Positions 50,061 through 60,404 are shown, counted from the first letter of the stretch. The stretch is 64,000 nt of DNA from Ornithinimicrobium sp. INDO-MA30-4 (GCF_021535045.1 NZ_CP091056.1:2356001-2420000), one strand, 5' to 3'. Numbers and translations: made by a program. Notes: generated from the sequence alone by a model not told the origin.

Positions 50061-51256
50061 ATGCGCACAGCTCGTCGGTCGCAACCGATCCCCGGAGAAA
50101 TTCGGGTTTTGGTCGCAGCGGCGTTCGTGATCGCTATTGGTTTCGGTCTGGTCTCGCCCGTGCTCCCGGCGTATGCGCGCAGCTTCGACGTGGGGGTTGC
50201 GGCAGCGTCGGTGGTGGTTTCGGCATTCGCGTTTTTTCGGTTGGTCTTTGCCCCTGCGGGTGGAGCGCTGGTCTCAAAGCTGGGCGAGCGGCCAATTTAC
50301 CTAGCCGGACTCGTCATTGTTTCCGCCTCGTCACTAGCCACCGCATTCGCGCAGAGTTATTGGCAACTGTTGGTCTTCAGAGGGCTCGGCGGCATCGGGT
50401 CAACGATGTTCACCGTGTCGGCGATGGCCTTGCTCGTCAGGCTCGCTCCACCGCACATGCGCGGCCGAGTTTCGTCCGCCTATGCGAGCGCGTTTTTGAT
50501 CGGCGGCATGGTTGGGCCTGTGGTGGGTGGCCTATTGGGCTCGCTCGGTCTGCGGGTCCCCTTCGTGGCCTACTCGGTGGCGCTGATCATCGCCGCTGCG
50601 TCTGTCGCCTCACGGTTGCGGGGGTCGACATTGCGGCCCGGTGTCTCAAGCCATCAGGTCCCACCACTGAGGTTGTCGCAGGCTTGGCGCGTTCCGGCGT
50701 ACCGAGCAGTGCTTTTTCGGCGTTTGCGAATGGGTGGTCTAACTTTGGCGTGCGGGTGGCGATCCTGCCGCAGTTTGCTTACGTGGTCTACGAGGCCACC
50801 TGGGCTGCGGGGGTGGCGCTCGCGGTGGCTGCCGCCGGCACGGCGCTCACTTTGCAAGCTTCGGGGAAAATGACGGACAGTGTGGGGCGGCGGCCACTCA
50901 TCCTGGTTGGTCTCGTGGTCACGGGCCTCAGCCTCGGACTGATCGGCTTCAGCACTGAGTTGTGGCAGTTGCTGGCACTTTCGATCATCAGCGGCGTAGG
51001 TGCCGGCCTGGTAAACCCGGCTCAGCAAGCCACCGTGGCAGATGTTGTGGGGTCGCATCGCAGCGGTGGTAGCACGCTCGCCACTTTCCAGATGGCACAG
51101 GACGGGGGAGCGATCCTGGGGCCTATCTTGATCGGCCTGATCGCCGACGCTTTTGGGTTTGGCTGGGCCTTTGCTGCGACGGGGGTTATTAGTTTGTTGG
51201 CTCTGTTGCCATGGCTGGGCGCCCGGGATGTGGAGAAGACCCGAGAGGTTAACTGA
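50061..51256 (+). CDS. MFS transporter (frameshifted)
   Basis: A 12-helix major-facilitator exporter of about 398 residues. The first half has VIAIGFGLVSPVLPAYA (helix 1), RLVFAPAGGALVSKLGERP (motif A) and FLIGGMVGPVVGGLLG (motif C of drug:proton antiporters). A shift near 50650-50680 then leads to SAFSAFANGWSNFGVRVAI and the second half, with GKMTDSVGRRPLILVG (second motif A). It may export drugs or small metabolites. Neighbours a MarR repressor gene, tail to tail. Confidence 0.87.
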
Positions 51257-51270
51257 GGCGTAGCGAGCCT

Positions 51271-51746
51271 TTAGGCCCCACCTGATGCCTCGGCGACGCG
51301 GGCTGGGACTCCACTAGTCAGGCGGTCGAGAGTGTCGAGGTCCTCGGGGCTCAAGGGCATGAACATGAGTTCCTTGACCGTGTTGGCGTGCCCAGGGCGA
51401 CCTCAACGATCTGGCGCATTCCTTCGTTGGTGATCACCGCATACGCTCCACGGCCATCTGATGACGATTGCTCCCGCAAGATGAGGCCACGCTTTTCCAT
51501 TCGACCCAGGTGATGCGAGAGCCTGCTGCGCTCCCAGCCAAGGGTTGTCGCCAACTCCGCGCTACGCAGTCGATGGTTAGGGGCCTCGCTGAGGGCGACC
51601 AAGACACCAAAATCTTGCAGCGATAGACCGCTGCTGAGGCTCAGTTGCTGGTTAAGCGCGGCGTTCAGGCGGTCGTGGGCGAGCAGCCATTGTCGCCAGA
51701 CGCGCTGCTGGTGCTCGTCTAACCAGGGGTTTTCACGGGCAGGCAT
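51271..51746 (-). CDS. MarR-family transcriptional regulator (frameshifted 3' end)
   Basis: About 159 residues. The winged helix-turn-helix runs from LSLQDFGVLVALSEAP through SAELATTLGWERSRLSHHL and the wing EKRGLILREQSSSDGRGAYA. A missing base near 51405 leads into ANTVKELMFMPLSPEDLDTL and the stop at 51271. It is divergent from yceI with a shared 99-base region containing a palindrome, so it probably represses that gene and itself. Confidence 0.88.
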
Positions 51747-51765
51747 GCGCTCATTCTAGCGGTAG

Positions 51766-51809
51766 TTGACACGTCACGTACACGTGGTCTAATGTGATTG
51801 ACGAATCAA
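51766..51809 (+). promoter_or_regulatory. yceI promoter with MarR-type palindrome
   Basis: A -35 box TTGACA (51766-51771) and a -10-like TAATGT (51790-51795) are 18 bases apart and point to yceI. Just downstream, TTGACGAATCAA (51798-51809) is an inverted repeat with TTGA/TCAA half-sites, a form often bound by MarR proteins. A second partly symmetric motif, CACGTCACGTACACGTG, lies between the promoter boxes. Confidence 0.6.
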
Positions 51810-51845
51810 CAACCTGATCTATGAACAGCATGAAAGCGAGTTTCA

Positions 51846-52394
51846 ATGAGCACTGCACTAAACGACCTGGCTGGCACCTTCACCATCGACCCGCAGCACA
51901 GCCGCATGGGTCTGGTGGCTCGCCACGCAATGGTGACCAAGGTTCGCGGGTCGTTCAACGACTTTGAGGGCTCGGTCAGCACCGAAGCCGGTTTGACCAA
52001 CACTGAGATCGCCGTGACGATCCAGGTTTCCAGCATCGACACCCGCAACGCCGACCGTGACGGCCACTTGCGCACCGGTGACTTCTTCGACGCTGAGACG
52101 CACCCCACGATGACGTTCGCCTCCACCGAGGTCACCGCCGTCGATGACGAGACGCTGCGTGTTGCCGGCGACTTGACCATCAAGGGCGTCGTCAAGCCCG
52201 TCGTCATCGACTTCGAATACGCAGGCTCGGCCACCGACCCCTACGGCAACGTGCGGGTCGGCTTCGAAGGCAGCACCAGCATTCTCCGGTCCGACTTCGG
52301 CATGATGTTCAATGCCGCGCTCGAGACCGGTGGCGTCTTGGTTTCCGACAAGATCACCGTGGAGATCGAAATCTCGGCCATCAAGAACGCCTGA
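51846..52394 (+). CDS. YceI-family protein
   Basis: An intact 182-residue YceI lipocalin-like protein. It begins TFTIDPQHSRMGLVARHAMV, the usual first strands, and contains RGSFNDFEGSV, VSSIDTRNADRDGHLRTGDFF, HPTMTFAST, LRVAGDLTIKGVVKPV and the end strand KITVEIEIS. These proteins bind isoprenoid quinone-like lipids. No signal peptide is present, so it is cytosolic. It has its own promoter opposite the MarR gene. Confidence 0.92.
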   Translation: MSTALNDLAGTFTIDPQHSRMGLVARHAMVTKVRGSFNDFEGSVSTEAGLTNTEIAVTIQVSSIDTRNADRDGHLRTGDFFDAETHPTMTFASTEVTAVDDETLRVAGDLTIKGVVKPVVIDFEYAGSATDPYGNVRVGFEGSTSILRSDFGMMFNAALETGGVLVSDKITVEIEISAIKNA

Positions 52395-52424
52395 ACAGCA
52401 CCACCTAGTAACTCCCCTGTTGAA

Positions 52425-52452
52425 GCGGGGCACCGAGCAATCGGTGTCCCGC
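52425..52452 (+). terminator. terminator of yceI
   Basis: A 12-bp stem GCGGGGCACCGA / TCGGTGTCCCGC (one G-U pair) with a GCAA loop, 30 bases after the yceI stop. Confidence 0.8.
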
Positions 52453-52546
52453 TGTTGCTATTCCTGGTGGCGCAGCCACACGGTCCCAGAGATAGCAGTT
52501 CCTTGTAGCCTGATGGAGACATATTCGGGCCAAGTGAGGGTGTTTT

Positions 52547-52639
52547 GTGGGTGCTTTAGGCAAGATTGCTGGTGGATTCGTGATGGCTGTGGTGCTGGGT
52601 TTTGGCCTGGTCTTTGCGCTTATCCTCGTCGCTAGCTGA
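52547..52639 (+). CDS. possible 30-residue single-helix membrane peptide
   Basis: A short frame from GTG 52547 to TGA 52639 codes MGALGKIAGGFVMAVVLGF followed by GLVFALILVAS, one strongly hydrophobic helix with a lysine near the start. A GAGGG lies six bases before the GTG, within ribosome-site range. No homologue recognised; retained because composition and position after the terminator suit a small membrane protein. Confidence 0.4.
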   Translation: MGALGKIAGGFVMAVVLGFGLVFALILVAS

Positions 52640-52669
52640 TCTGATCTAGGGCTGCTGGGCACCGCCGAC

Positions 52670-53799
52670 GTGTCATGTGACGAGGCCACGCTAGGTGGCT
52701 GTGAAGCAACAGAAGAACCGCCAGACACACCGTTCCTCGCCGTAGAACTTGATGTCCTTCATCGCAATGTCGATCGCATTGCTCGATCTGCGGCGGAGCG
52801 TGGTCTAGCGCTGCGCCCGCATGGCAAAACTCACAAGGTGGCCGAGATCGCGGCCATGCAGATGTCTGCTGGAGCGGTCGGCCTCACACTGGCCACCATT
52901 GGCGAGGCGGAGATTTTTGCCGATGCGGGAGTGGATGACATCTTCCTGGCCTACCCCCTGTGGCCAACGCCCCGGCGAGTTGAGCGGATCAAGGATCTGG
53001 CTCAGCGGGTGCGACTGAGCATGGGCGTTGACTCAGCCGAGTCGGCCGCCCAGTGGGGCCAGGCGCTGCAGGGCGTTGAAGTGCAGGGCACCGATGTGCA
53101 GGTCATCATTGAGGTCGACAGCGGCCACCACCGCAGTGGTATTTGGCCAGACCAGGCTGGCGTTGTTGCTGACGCGGCTCGGGCTGCTGGTCTGCCGGTG
53201 GCTGGCGTCTTTACCTTTCCCGGGCACGGCTACACCCAAGATCGGGCCGAGACGGCGACACAGGAGGCCGCTGCGCTGACGACTGCCGCGGCGGCGCTAC
53301 GCGCATCTGGCCATGAGGTCAACGTGATCTCCGGAGGCTCGACACCCACTTTTGCCACCGCTGACAGCAGTGCGCTCACCGAGATCCGGCCCGGGGTTTA
53401 TGTCTTCAACGACGCGCAGCAGGTCGAGTTAGGCACCGTCACCTTTGCTGATGTGGCGCTCACCGCGCACGCCACCGTCGTGAGCAAACGGGGCAACACG
53501 GTGATCTTGGATGCTGGCAGCAAGGTCCTTGGGGCGGATCGCCAGCCGTGGGTGAGCGGAGGAGGCCGACTGCCCGAGCACCCACAGGCACGGATCACTG
53601 CTTTGTCTGAGCACCACGCAACGGTGCAATTTCCCGAGGGTATGGCGAGCCCTGGCCTCGGCGATGTGCTCCGGGTGGCTCTAATCACGTCTGCGTCACG
53701 GTCAACCTTGCCGATGAGTTGGTCGTCGTTCGCCGCGAAGAAGACGGTTGGGTTGTCCTCGATCGTTGGTCCGTCGCGGCAAGGGGCCGCAATGGTTAG
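52670..53799 (+). CDS. D-threonine aldolase/D-serine dehydratase-type PLP enzyme (frameshifted 3' end)
   Basis: A fold-III PLP enzyme of about 377 residues related to alanine racemase. The PLP lysine lies in LALRPHGKTHKVAEIAAMQ (near residue 53). Other motifs are LATIGEAEIFADAG, VIIEVDSGHHRSGI, VISGGSTPTFAT and the metal-site region, with HGYT earlier. A shift near 53690 leads to NHVCVTVNLADELVVV and the C-terminus DRWSVAARGRNG. It probably cleaves or dehydrates a D-hydroxy amino acid. GTG start assumed; overlaps the next gene by eight bases. Confidence 0.85.
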
Positions 53800-54698
53800 C
53801 CCGCCGCACAGCCCCGGCTTCAGCATCGTCGAGCAAGACCTGCCATTGCCCGACGGCCGCAATCTGCACTTCTATTTGGCTTTGCCCGAGGGGCATGACC
53901 ACTACGCGCTGCTCCCGGTGTTTTGGCATCACGGCAGCCCGAATGTTGGTTGGCCACCTGCGCCAATGCTGGACCGGGCTCTGGCGGAAGGTTTGGTGTG
54001 GGTCTCCAATGACCGCCCGGGGTATGGCGGGTCCACCAGACACCGGGCGTCGCGTCATCGACGGAGCCCGTGATGTCCTGGCAATCGCCGATCACCTCGG
54101 TGTTGATCGATTCGCGGTGATGGGCCATTCTGGCGGCGGGCCGCACGCTCTAGCTGTCGCGGCCATGGCTCCCGAGCGAGTCGTTTCGGTTGTCGTCGGG
54201 GCTGGCGTGGCGCCATACCGGAGCATGGGGGAGCAGTTCTTTAGCGGCATGGCGCCATGGGGCGTGGCCTCATTGCGCGCCGCGATTGCCGGGCCAGAGG
54301 TCAAAGAAGCACACGAGTTAGCGGCTATCCAGCCTGATGCGCCGGAGCCGTCAGCGCGCGATATCGGCTTCATTGACGCTGACCTTGCGGCCCTCAGAGG
54401 TGATTGGGCTTGGCTGGAGAGCGTGGTCGGCCCGGGTTTGGAGCACGGCCCTGGTGGCTTGATTGATGACGACCTGGCGTTTGTCAACGACTGGGGCTTT
54501 GACCCGGCCTCGATAACTGCACCGGTGCTCCTCTTTCATGGCGGGGCCGATGCGATGGTGCCGTCTGTCCATAGTCGTTGGATGTCAGATAGATTGCCCA
54601 TCGTGACTCTCTGGGAAGAGCCCGATGCCGGGCACCTTTCAGTGCTGAGCCATGCCCACGCGGCGCTGTCGTGGTTGGGGCGTGCTGCTCGTCTATGA
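53792..54698 (+). CDS. alpha/beta hydrolase, proline-iminopeptidase-like (frameshifted)
   Basis: About 302 residues. The oxyanion-hole segment is LPVFWHHGSPN, then SNDRPGYGGS. After a shift near 54045 the product reads GARDVLAIADHLGVDRFAVMG, the elbow GHSGGGPHAL with the nucleophile Ser, and finally the acid and His in LLFHGGADAMVP and EPDAGHLSVLS. No signal peptide. It overlaps the genes on both sides by four to eight bases, so it belongs to an operon with the racemase-fold enzyme and the serine hydrolase. Confidence 0.85.
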
Positions 54699-55782
54699 AT
54701 GAGTTTCCGCACTTTTCTGGCGGCCATAACCCCCGCCTATTCCGGTGTGGCGCGGCGATGGCCCGGTCCGTGAAATAACGCACGCTCCAGTCGATCTTTC
54801 CGGCGTTGTCGTGGCCGGCATTGACCAACAGCCCACGATCTTTGAGCATTTCCTGCGGGACTCGTGGACTGATGCGATGGTCATCCTGCACGAGGGCAAA
54901 CTCGTGTATGAGTGGTACTCCTCGCCTGAGCACGAATACCGGGCACACGGGTTGCTATCGATCACCAAGTCGATCATCGGCACCGTCGCTGGCGTGCTGA
55001 TGGAAGCCGACCTGCTCAATCCCGAAGCGCTCGCGACCGACTATGTGCCCGAGTTGGCCTACGGCGGCTACGCCAAGGTGACGGTCCGCGATCTCCTCGA
55101 CATGCGCACCGGCGGCGACTACCGCGAAGACGGGGCCCCGGATGGTGAGTTGGCCCGGATGGAGGCGAGTCGCCTGCGGTCTGAACACGCGCCATACCCC
55201 AATTTGTATGCGATGGTCGCTGGTTGCGAACGCATTGGCCTGCACGAAGGGCCGTTGAGTTATCGCTCTCTCGACACCACCGCTCTGGGTTGGGTGCTCG
55301 AGCGCGCGGCGGGCATGTCGATGACCCAGATGCTGACCGAAAAGGTGCTGGGCCCACTGGGCATCGAAGCTGATGGCTACTTTGAAACTGACCATGAGGG
55401 GCACCCGGCGCATGCCGGTGGGCTAGCGCTGCGTCCGCGCGACGTCGCTCGCTTTGGGCAAATGATTTTGGACTCGGGGTCGGTCGGTGACACCAGCATT
55501 GTGTCGCCGTTCTTCGTGAAGGATTTGCGCGAAGGACACCCCGATGAGTCGATCGACAGCGAAGTGCTGGACGAAGACGGCTCATATCGCAACCAGTTTT
55601 GGGTGCCAAAACAAGGCGGACGAGAACTGCTCTGCCTGGGCATCCACGGTCAGATGATGGTGATGGACGGCAACTCAGGTGTTGTCGCGCTCAAACTGTC
55701 ATCCTGGCCACACCCGCGAGATACCACCCTGATCTCGCATACCTACGCGGCGATTCACGAATGCGCCCGCGCACTGAATTAG
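54695..55782 (+). CDS. serine hydrolase, beta-lactamase-related (frameshifted 5' end)
   Basis: A class-C beta-lactamase-fold serine hydrolase of about 363 residues. The start ATG overlaps the preceding stop (ATGA); one missing C near 54735 restores NPPPIPVWRGDGPVREI. The SxxK motif is LLSITKSIIGT, the Tyr motif is YRSLDT, and the third motif region is LGIHGQMMVM. Sequence suggests an esterase or peptidase rather than a true beta-lactamase. It resembles the protein at 61118-62389. It precedes the ATP-grasp gene by 89 bases. Confidence 0.87.
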
Positions 55783-55871
55783 TCACCGCCGCTCTATTGA
55801 GGGCGCTGACGAGATACGGCAGGATGACGGCAACGCCCATCGGGCGTCACACCACCCACGAGGGGATAAGA

Positions 55872-57437
55872 ATGGCGACCAAGAACCAACACTCGAAGGC
55901 CTCGGCCAACAAGAAGGCCAAGTCCAAGCAGGCTGCCAAGTCGGCAGCCGTGCGCAAAAGTGGCGTGGTTCCTTCGCGCGGAGTGCTGCACAACATGTCG
56001 GAGATTCGCTCCTACCTGCGCACTAACGAGACCCCCATTTTCTTCGTGGGGCCGACCGCGTTCAACCTGCTCGGTATGGACCGTTGGGTTCGTAACTTCT
56101 CGATGATTTCCTACTACGACTCCTGGGATGGCTACCACCCCCGGGTGTTCGTCCCCGAAGAGATCGAGCACCCGCTCTTCGAGAGTGGCGAGGACATCAA
56201 CAACTACCTGCTGACCCACCCGGCAGTGATTGCGCACATCAACAAGCGGGTGTCACGCACCGGCAAGCAGGCCAAGATCTCGATGGTCTTCTTTGACGAG
56301 GAGACCGAGCGGATCTGCCAGGAGGCCGGCTGGGAGCTCATCCACCCGACCTTTGAGCTGCGCAACTACCTCGACTCCAAGATCGTCACCACCCGACTGG
56401 GCGATGAAGCCGGTGCACCGAGTGTGCCGAACATCCTGACCGTCGTTGATGGCTGGGATGACCTGTTGAAGCAGGCCGAAGACAACGGCTTGGGCACCGA
56501 CTGGGTGCTGCAGACCGCCTATGGCGACTCGGGTAAGACGACTTACTTTGTCGATGACCAGGATGGCTGGAACAAGGTTGCCGCCGACGTCGTCGGTGAG
56601 CAGGTCAAGGTTATGAAGCGGATCAACAACCGCGCGATTGCTGTGGAAGGTGTTAACACCAGGCACGGCACGATCGTGGGCCCCTTCATGCGTGACCTCA
56701 CCGGCTATGAAGAGCTGACGCCATACCGCGGCGGTTGGTGTGGCAACGACGTTTATCCCGAGGCGCTGACGAACGAGCAGCGTGCGGTGGCCATCCAGCA
56801 CGTGCGCAATCTGGGTGACCGACTGCGCAAGGAGGGCTACAACGGCTTCTTCGAGATCGACATTCTGCTGGACATCGACAGCGGCGAGGTCTACCTCGGT
56901 GAGCTGAACCCCCGCGTTTCGGGCGCTAGCTCGATGACCAACGTGACTGTTGGTGCTTATGCCGACATCCCGCTGTTCCTGTTCCACCTGCTTGAATACC
57001 TCGATGTCGACTATGAGATCGACGCTGACGAGATCAACCAGCGTTGGGAAGAGTTGGCCTCGGTCGACCACTGGAGCCAGTTGATCCTCAAGACCGGTGA
57101 CGAGCGCATCCGGATGATCACCGAAGCGCCCAAGACCGGGATCTATCACATCAACAAGGACGGCACGCTGGAGTATCAGCGCAACACCTTGGACTGGCAC
57201 TACTTGGCCACCAAGGATGAGGCGTTCTTCCTGCGCATCGGTGGCGAAGGCAGCTATCTCTACAAGGGTGCTGACCTGGGCATTTTGGTCACCAAGTCGC
57301 GGATGCAGACAGATGACAACGAGCTAACTGAGCGTTGCCGCCACTTCATCACCGGCTTGCATGACCTGTATGCGGCCAACGAGATTGAGGCTGGCCCCAA
57401 GCCGGTCGAGCAGCCGTTCTTTGCGCTGCTGAAGTAG
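55872..57437 (+). CDS. ATP-grasp ligase (biotin-carboxylase-like)
   Basis: An intact 521-residue ATP-grasp enzyme. The first ~35 residues are Lys/Ala-rich and low-complexity (KASANKKAKSKQAAKSAA). The rest contains a pre-ATP-grasp domain (FFVGPTAFNLLGMDRWV), the nucleotide loop LQTAYGDSGKTTYFVDD, and the metal site YLGELNPRVSGASSMTN with its acid and asparagine. It is annotated as biotin carboxylase elsewhere but no biotin carrier is near. ATG 55872 follows GAGGGGA. A cytosolic amide- or ester-forming ligase is inferred, substrate unknown. Confidence 0.87.
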   Translation: MATKNQHSKASANKKAKSKQAAKSAAVRKSGVVPSRGVLHNMSEIRSYLRTNETPIFFVGPTAFNLLGMDRWVRNFSMISYYDSWDGYHPRVFVPEEIEHPLFESGEDINNYLLTHPAVIAHINKRVSRTGKQAKISMVFFDEETERICQEAGWELIHPTFELRNYLDSKIVTTRLGDEAGAPSVPNILTVVDGWDDLLKQAEDNGLGTDWVLQTAYGDSGKTTYFVDDQDGWNKVAADVVGEQVKVMKRINNRAIAVEGVNTRHGTIVGPFMRDLTGYEELTPYRGGWCGNDVYPEALTNEQRAVAIQHVRNLGDRLRKEGYNGFFEIDILLDIDSGEVYLGELNPRVSGASSMTNVTVGAYADIPLFLFHLLEYLDVDYEIDADEINQRWEELASVDHWSQLILKTGDERIRMITEAPKTGIYHINKDGTLEYQRNTLDWHYLATKDEAFFLRIGGEGSYLYKGADLGILVTKSRMQTDDNELTERCRHFITGLHDLYAANEIEAGPKPVEQPFFALLK

Positions 57438-57554
57438 TCGTTGCTGGAGTAGGACTCAAGCGCTGCAGCCCGCTCTAAGGCTGGCTCGGATGGGCAGGCG
57501 GATGATAATTGTGGCGCATTCGCCTGCCAGACATGGATCCAGTAACCTGTGCCC

Positions 57555-57981
57555 ATGATTATTTGGAGTCGGTGGGGGTTTTAGTGCTGCCATTTTTGGG
57601 CATCGGCGTGGCTCTGGGCTATCTGATGGATAGCCTTTTGCGGACGCAGGAAGTAACGGGGCGCGCGAGGGAATCATGATCGGTATCGGCATCATTGTTG
57701 CCGCTGGCTTGCTGCATGTTGCCGTGCGCCAGTTGGTTGGCAAGGTGATCGACAAGCCTGTGCCAGCCGTGGGCCATGTGCAGTTGGCCGAGCCAATCAC
57801 GCTTGAGAATGGCTCGGTGCAGACCCAGCGAATCGCGCCGTTGGTGGATCCTCAGACCGGTCAGCAAGTGGTGACTCTACCGAGGTCGACCCTGTTCTTC
57901 ATCCCGGTGCGGTTCTGGCCGATCCTCCTCGTGTTGGGAGGGGTATTTTTTGTCGTGGGGAACCTGACCAGCGGCAGCTGA
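57555..57981 (+). CDS. small membrane protein, hypothetical (frameshifted)
   Basis: About 142 residues with helices LPFLGIGVALGYLMDSLL, MIGIGIIVAAGLLHVAVRQ and PVRFWPILLVLGGVFFVVG, separated by a soluble loop with LVDPQTGQQVVTLPRSTLFF. Frame changes near 57580 and 57662 join them. ATG 57555 is assumed. No family recognised; the gene is downstream of the ATP-grasp gene on the same strand. Confidence 0.6.
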
Positions 57982-58046
57982 ACGCGAGATCAGGCGCCCA
58001 TGGCATAAGGGTTCCTGAGCATTGACGTTGACAACTTTGACGGAGT

Positions 58047-58092
58047 TTAAGGCGGGATATTGCTCACACACGTGAGTAGTGTCCCGCCTTAA
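58047..58092. terminator. terminator hairpin overlapping the nucleosidase 3' end
   Basis: Arms TTAAGGCGGGA / TCCCGCCTTAA (11 bp) enclose an inner CTCAC-ACAC-GTGAG hairpin. It lies between the convergent membrane-protein and nucleosidase genes; the nucleosidase stop at 58064 lies inside the hairpin. Confidence 0.75.
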
Positions 58093-58663
58093 TGCTGTCC
58101 ACGGCTAGAGCCAGTTTGGCGTCGATGACCCCGAGATATTCGGTCCAATCGGCGACGGTCTGCAGGTCCTCGGCGCCGTCGGAGATGCCACGCAGACCAA
58201 TGAGCGGCACGCCGAAGCGTTGGCAGGCCCGCCAGACGGCGAAGGTTTCCATCTCGACCAGGTCGGCGTCGATGGCGTCATAGGCTGCGCCTGAGATCAC
58301 CGCAGCGCCGGTCGAGAGACTGGCGGTTGGCACGCCCTCGATGCGCAGCGGCAGGTCAAGCACCCGCGGCAGGTCCAGGAACGGCGTCCGGCCAGGCTCA
58401 AATCCGAGCGCCGAGGCATCCATGTCGCGATAAGCCACCGACGAGATCTGATAGACCTCGGCCTGAGCCAGCGTTTGGCTGCCAGCCGAGCCCAGGCATA
58501 CCACCAGGTCAGGCAGGTTGTTGGCAGCGGCCAGTCTGCTGAGCTCGGCGGTCACCGCAATGGCAGCCTCGACCGGGCCAACGCCCGTGATCAGCGGCGT
58601 GATCCGCTCGCGCAGATGCGGACCATATTCGGCTTCGACGGCCATCACGAAGAGGATGTTCAT
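58064..58663 (-). CDS. MTA/SAH-nucleosidase-like nucleoside phosphorylase
   Basis: An intact 199-residue protein of the PNP/MTA-nucleosidase fold. Near the N-terminus ITPLITGVGPVEAAIA supplies the phosphate/nucleoside site. LVVCLGSAGS follows, and LVEMETFAVWRACQRFGVPLI holds the conserved ribose-binding glutamates. GLRGISDGAED holds the purine-site Asp near residue 166. It likely cleaves methylthioadenosine, S-adenosylhomocysteine or another purine nucleoside. It lies 17 bases after ureC on the same strand. Confidence 0.88.
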   Translation of the reverse strand: MNILFVMAVEAEYGPHLRERITPLITGVGPVEAAIAVTAELSRLAAANNLPDLVVCLGSAGSQTLAQAEVYQISSVAYRDMDASALGFEPGRTPFLDLPRVLDLPLRIEGVPTASLSTGAAVISGAAYDAIDADLVEMETFAVWRACQRFGVPLIGLRGISDGAEDLQTVADWTEYLGVIDAKLALAVDSIKAGHYSRV

Positions 58664-58680
58664 AGCGCTCCAGAGGGTGT

Positions 58681-60404
58681 TTACAAGAAGTACAACCGGC
58701 TCAGCGGCACGGTGTCGGTGGGCTCAACGAAGCACGGCTGGCCATCCAGCGTGACGCGGCCGGCCGGGTCAACCTGCACGCTGGCCAGTCGGTTGTTGTG
58801 CACAAGGTTGCCCGGCCCGATATTGCGTGTGCCGCGCACTCCGACTCGGCGGCGGCGCGTCGTCATCGAGTCATTGCCATCGGCCGCCGCAGCCTGACTG
58901 GTGAAGGCCACCGAGAGATCAGCGGCCGTCGCCCCATGAGCGCCAAATTGCGGCCCATAAACCAGCGGCTGGCAGGTGTCCGTCGTCGCATTCGGATCAC
59001 CCGTCACGCCATAGGCCGGGAAGCCCGCCTTCAGCACCAACTGCGGTTTCGCGCCAAACGAGTGCGGCTCCCACAGTACCAAGTCGGCCAACTTGCCGAC
59101 TTCGATCGACCCAACCTCGTGGCTCAGGCCGTGGGCGATAGCCGGGTTGATCGTGAGTTTTGCGATGTAGCGCTGCACTCGCTCGTTGTCATCGCTGGGT
59201 TGTTCACCGGCAGACTCGCTGGCCTTTTTCATCACCGCGGCCATCTGGAAGGTGCGCCGCACAGTTTCGCCAGCACGACCCATACCTTGAGCATCTGATG
59301 AGGTGATGCCGATGACGCCGGCATCGTGCAGCACACCCTCGGCGCCCATCGTCCCGGCTCTAATCCGGTCACGGACTAATTGCGCGTCGGACGTGTTGTG
59401 ATGGTTCAGCCCGTGAGCGGCAAAGATCATCTCGTAGTGCTCATCGAGGGCATCTCGACCGAATGGCAAGGTCGGGTTCGTTGAGGAGCCGATGACGTTG
59501 GGCACGCCAGCCAGTTGCAGGACATTCGGCACATGCCCGCCGCCGCACCCTTCGATGTGGAAGGCGTGAAGAGTGCGGCCCGCGACGACAGAAAGAGTGT
59601 CGTCGACGCTCATCGACTCGTTCAGGCCATCAGTGTGCAAAGCCACCTGGACATCGTGGTCCTCGGCCACTCGCAGCGCCATGTCCAGCGCCGTGAAGTG
59701 CGCACCCATGTCTTCGTGCACCTTGAAACCGCAGGCGCCGCCTTCGACCAGCGCTTCGATCAGCGGTGCGGGGGTCGAGGATGACCCGCGCCGAGGAAGC
59801 CAATGTTGACCGGCCAGGCGTCAAAGGCGTTGAATGCGTGCCGCAGCGCCCAGGGCGAGTTCACGCCGACGCCCCAGACCGGGCCAAACTCTTGGCCCAA
59901 GATCGTGGTGACGCCACTGGCCAGCGATGCCTCCATAATGCGCGGGGACAACAAGTGCACATGGGTGTCGATGGCCCCGGCCGTCACGATCAGGCCCTCG
60001 CCGGAAATGATCGTGGTGCCGGTCCCGACCACGACATCGACTCCGGCCAACGTGTCGGGGTTGCCAGCCCGGCCGATGGAGGCGATCCGGCCCTCACGAA
60101 TGCCGATTGAGACCTTGGCGATCGGCTGCATGGCATCAATCACCACAACATTAGAGATCACGATGTCGCAGGTCTGCGCGACGGTCGCTGACTTCATGGC
60201 CAATCCATCGCGGGCCGTCTTGGCGAAGCCGGCAATGAACTCATCACCGGGGCGTTGAGAGTCAGCCTCAATCAGGATGCTCAAGGTGGTGTCGCCGAGG
60301 CGCACGCGGTCACCGGTGCTCGGCCCGTGGATGGCCGCGTAGTCGCTGGCGGTGAGCGCCGCGTCGGCCGGAACAACCCCGTGGGTATGCCTGGTGCCAG
60401 TCAT
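58681..60404 (-). CDS. ureC: urease alpha subunit (frameshifted)
   Basis: The catalytic subunit, about 574 residues. Nickel-site motifs are [14 protein letters not shown], the carbamylated lysine in [21 protein letters not shown] and [12 protein letters not shown]. One shift near 59770 joins FLG to the [16 protein letters not shown] segment. The flap segment reads [11 protein letters not shown] instead of the usual MVCHHL, so the mobile cysteine is Ala, and HEDMG replaces HEDWG. It would hydrolyse urea to ammonia and carbamate in the cytosol. ATG overlaps the ureAB stop by four bases. Confidence 0.93.
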
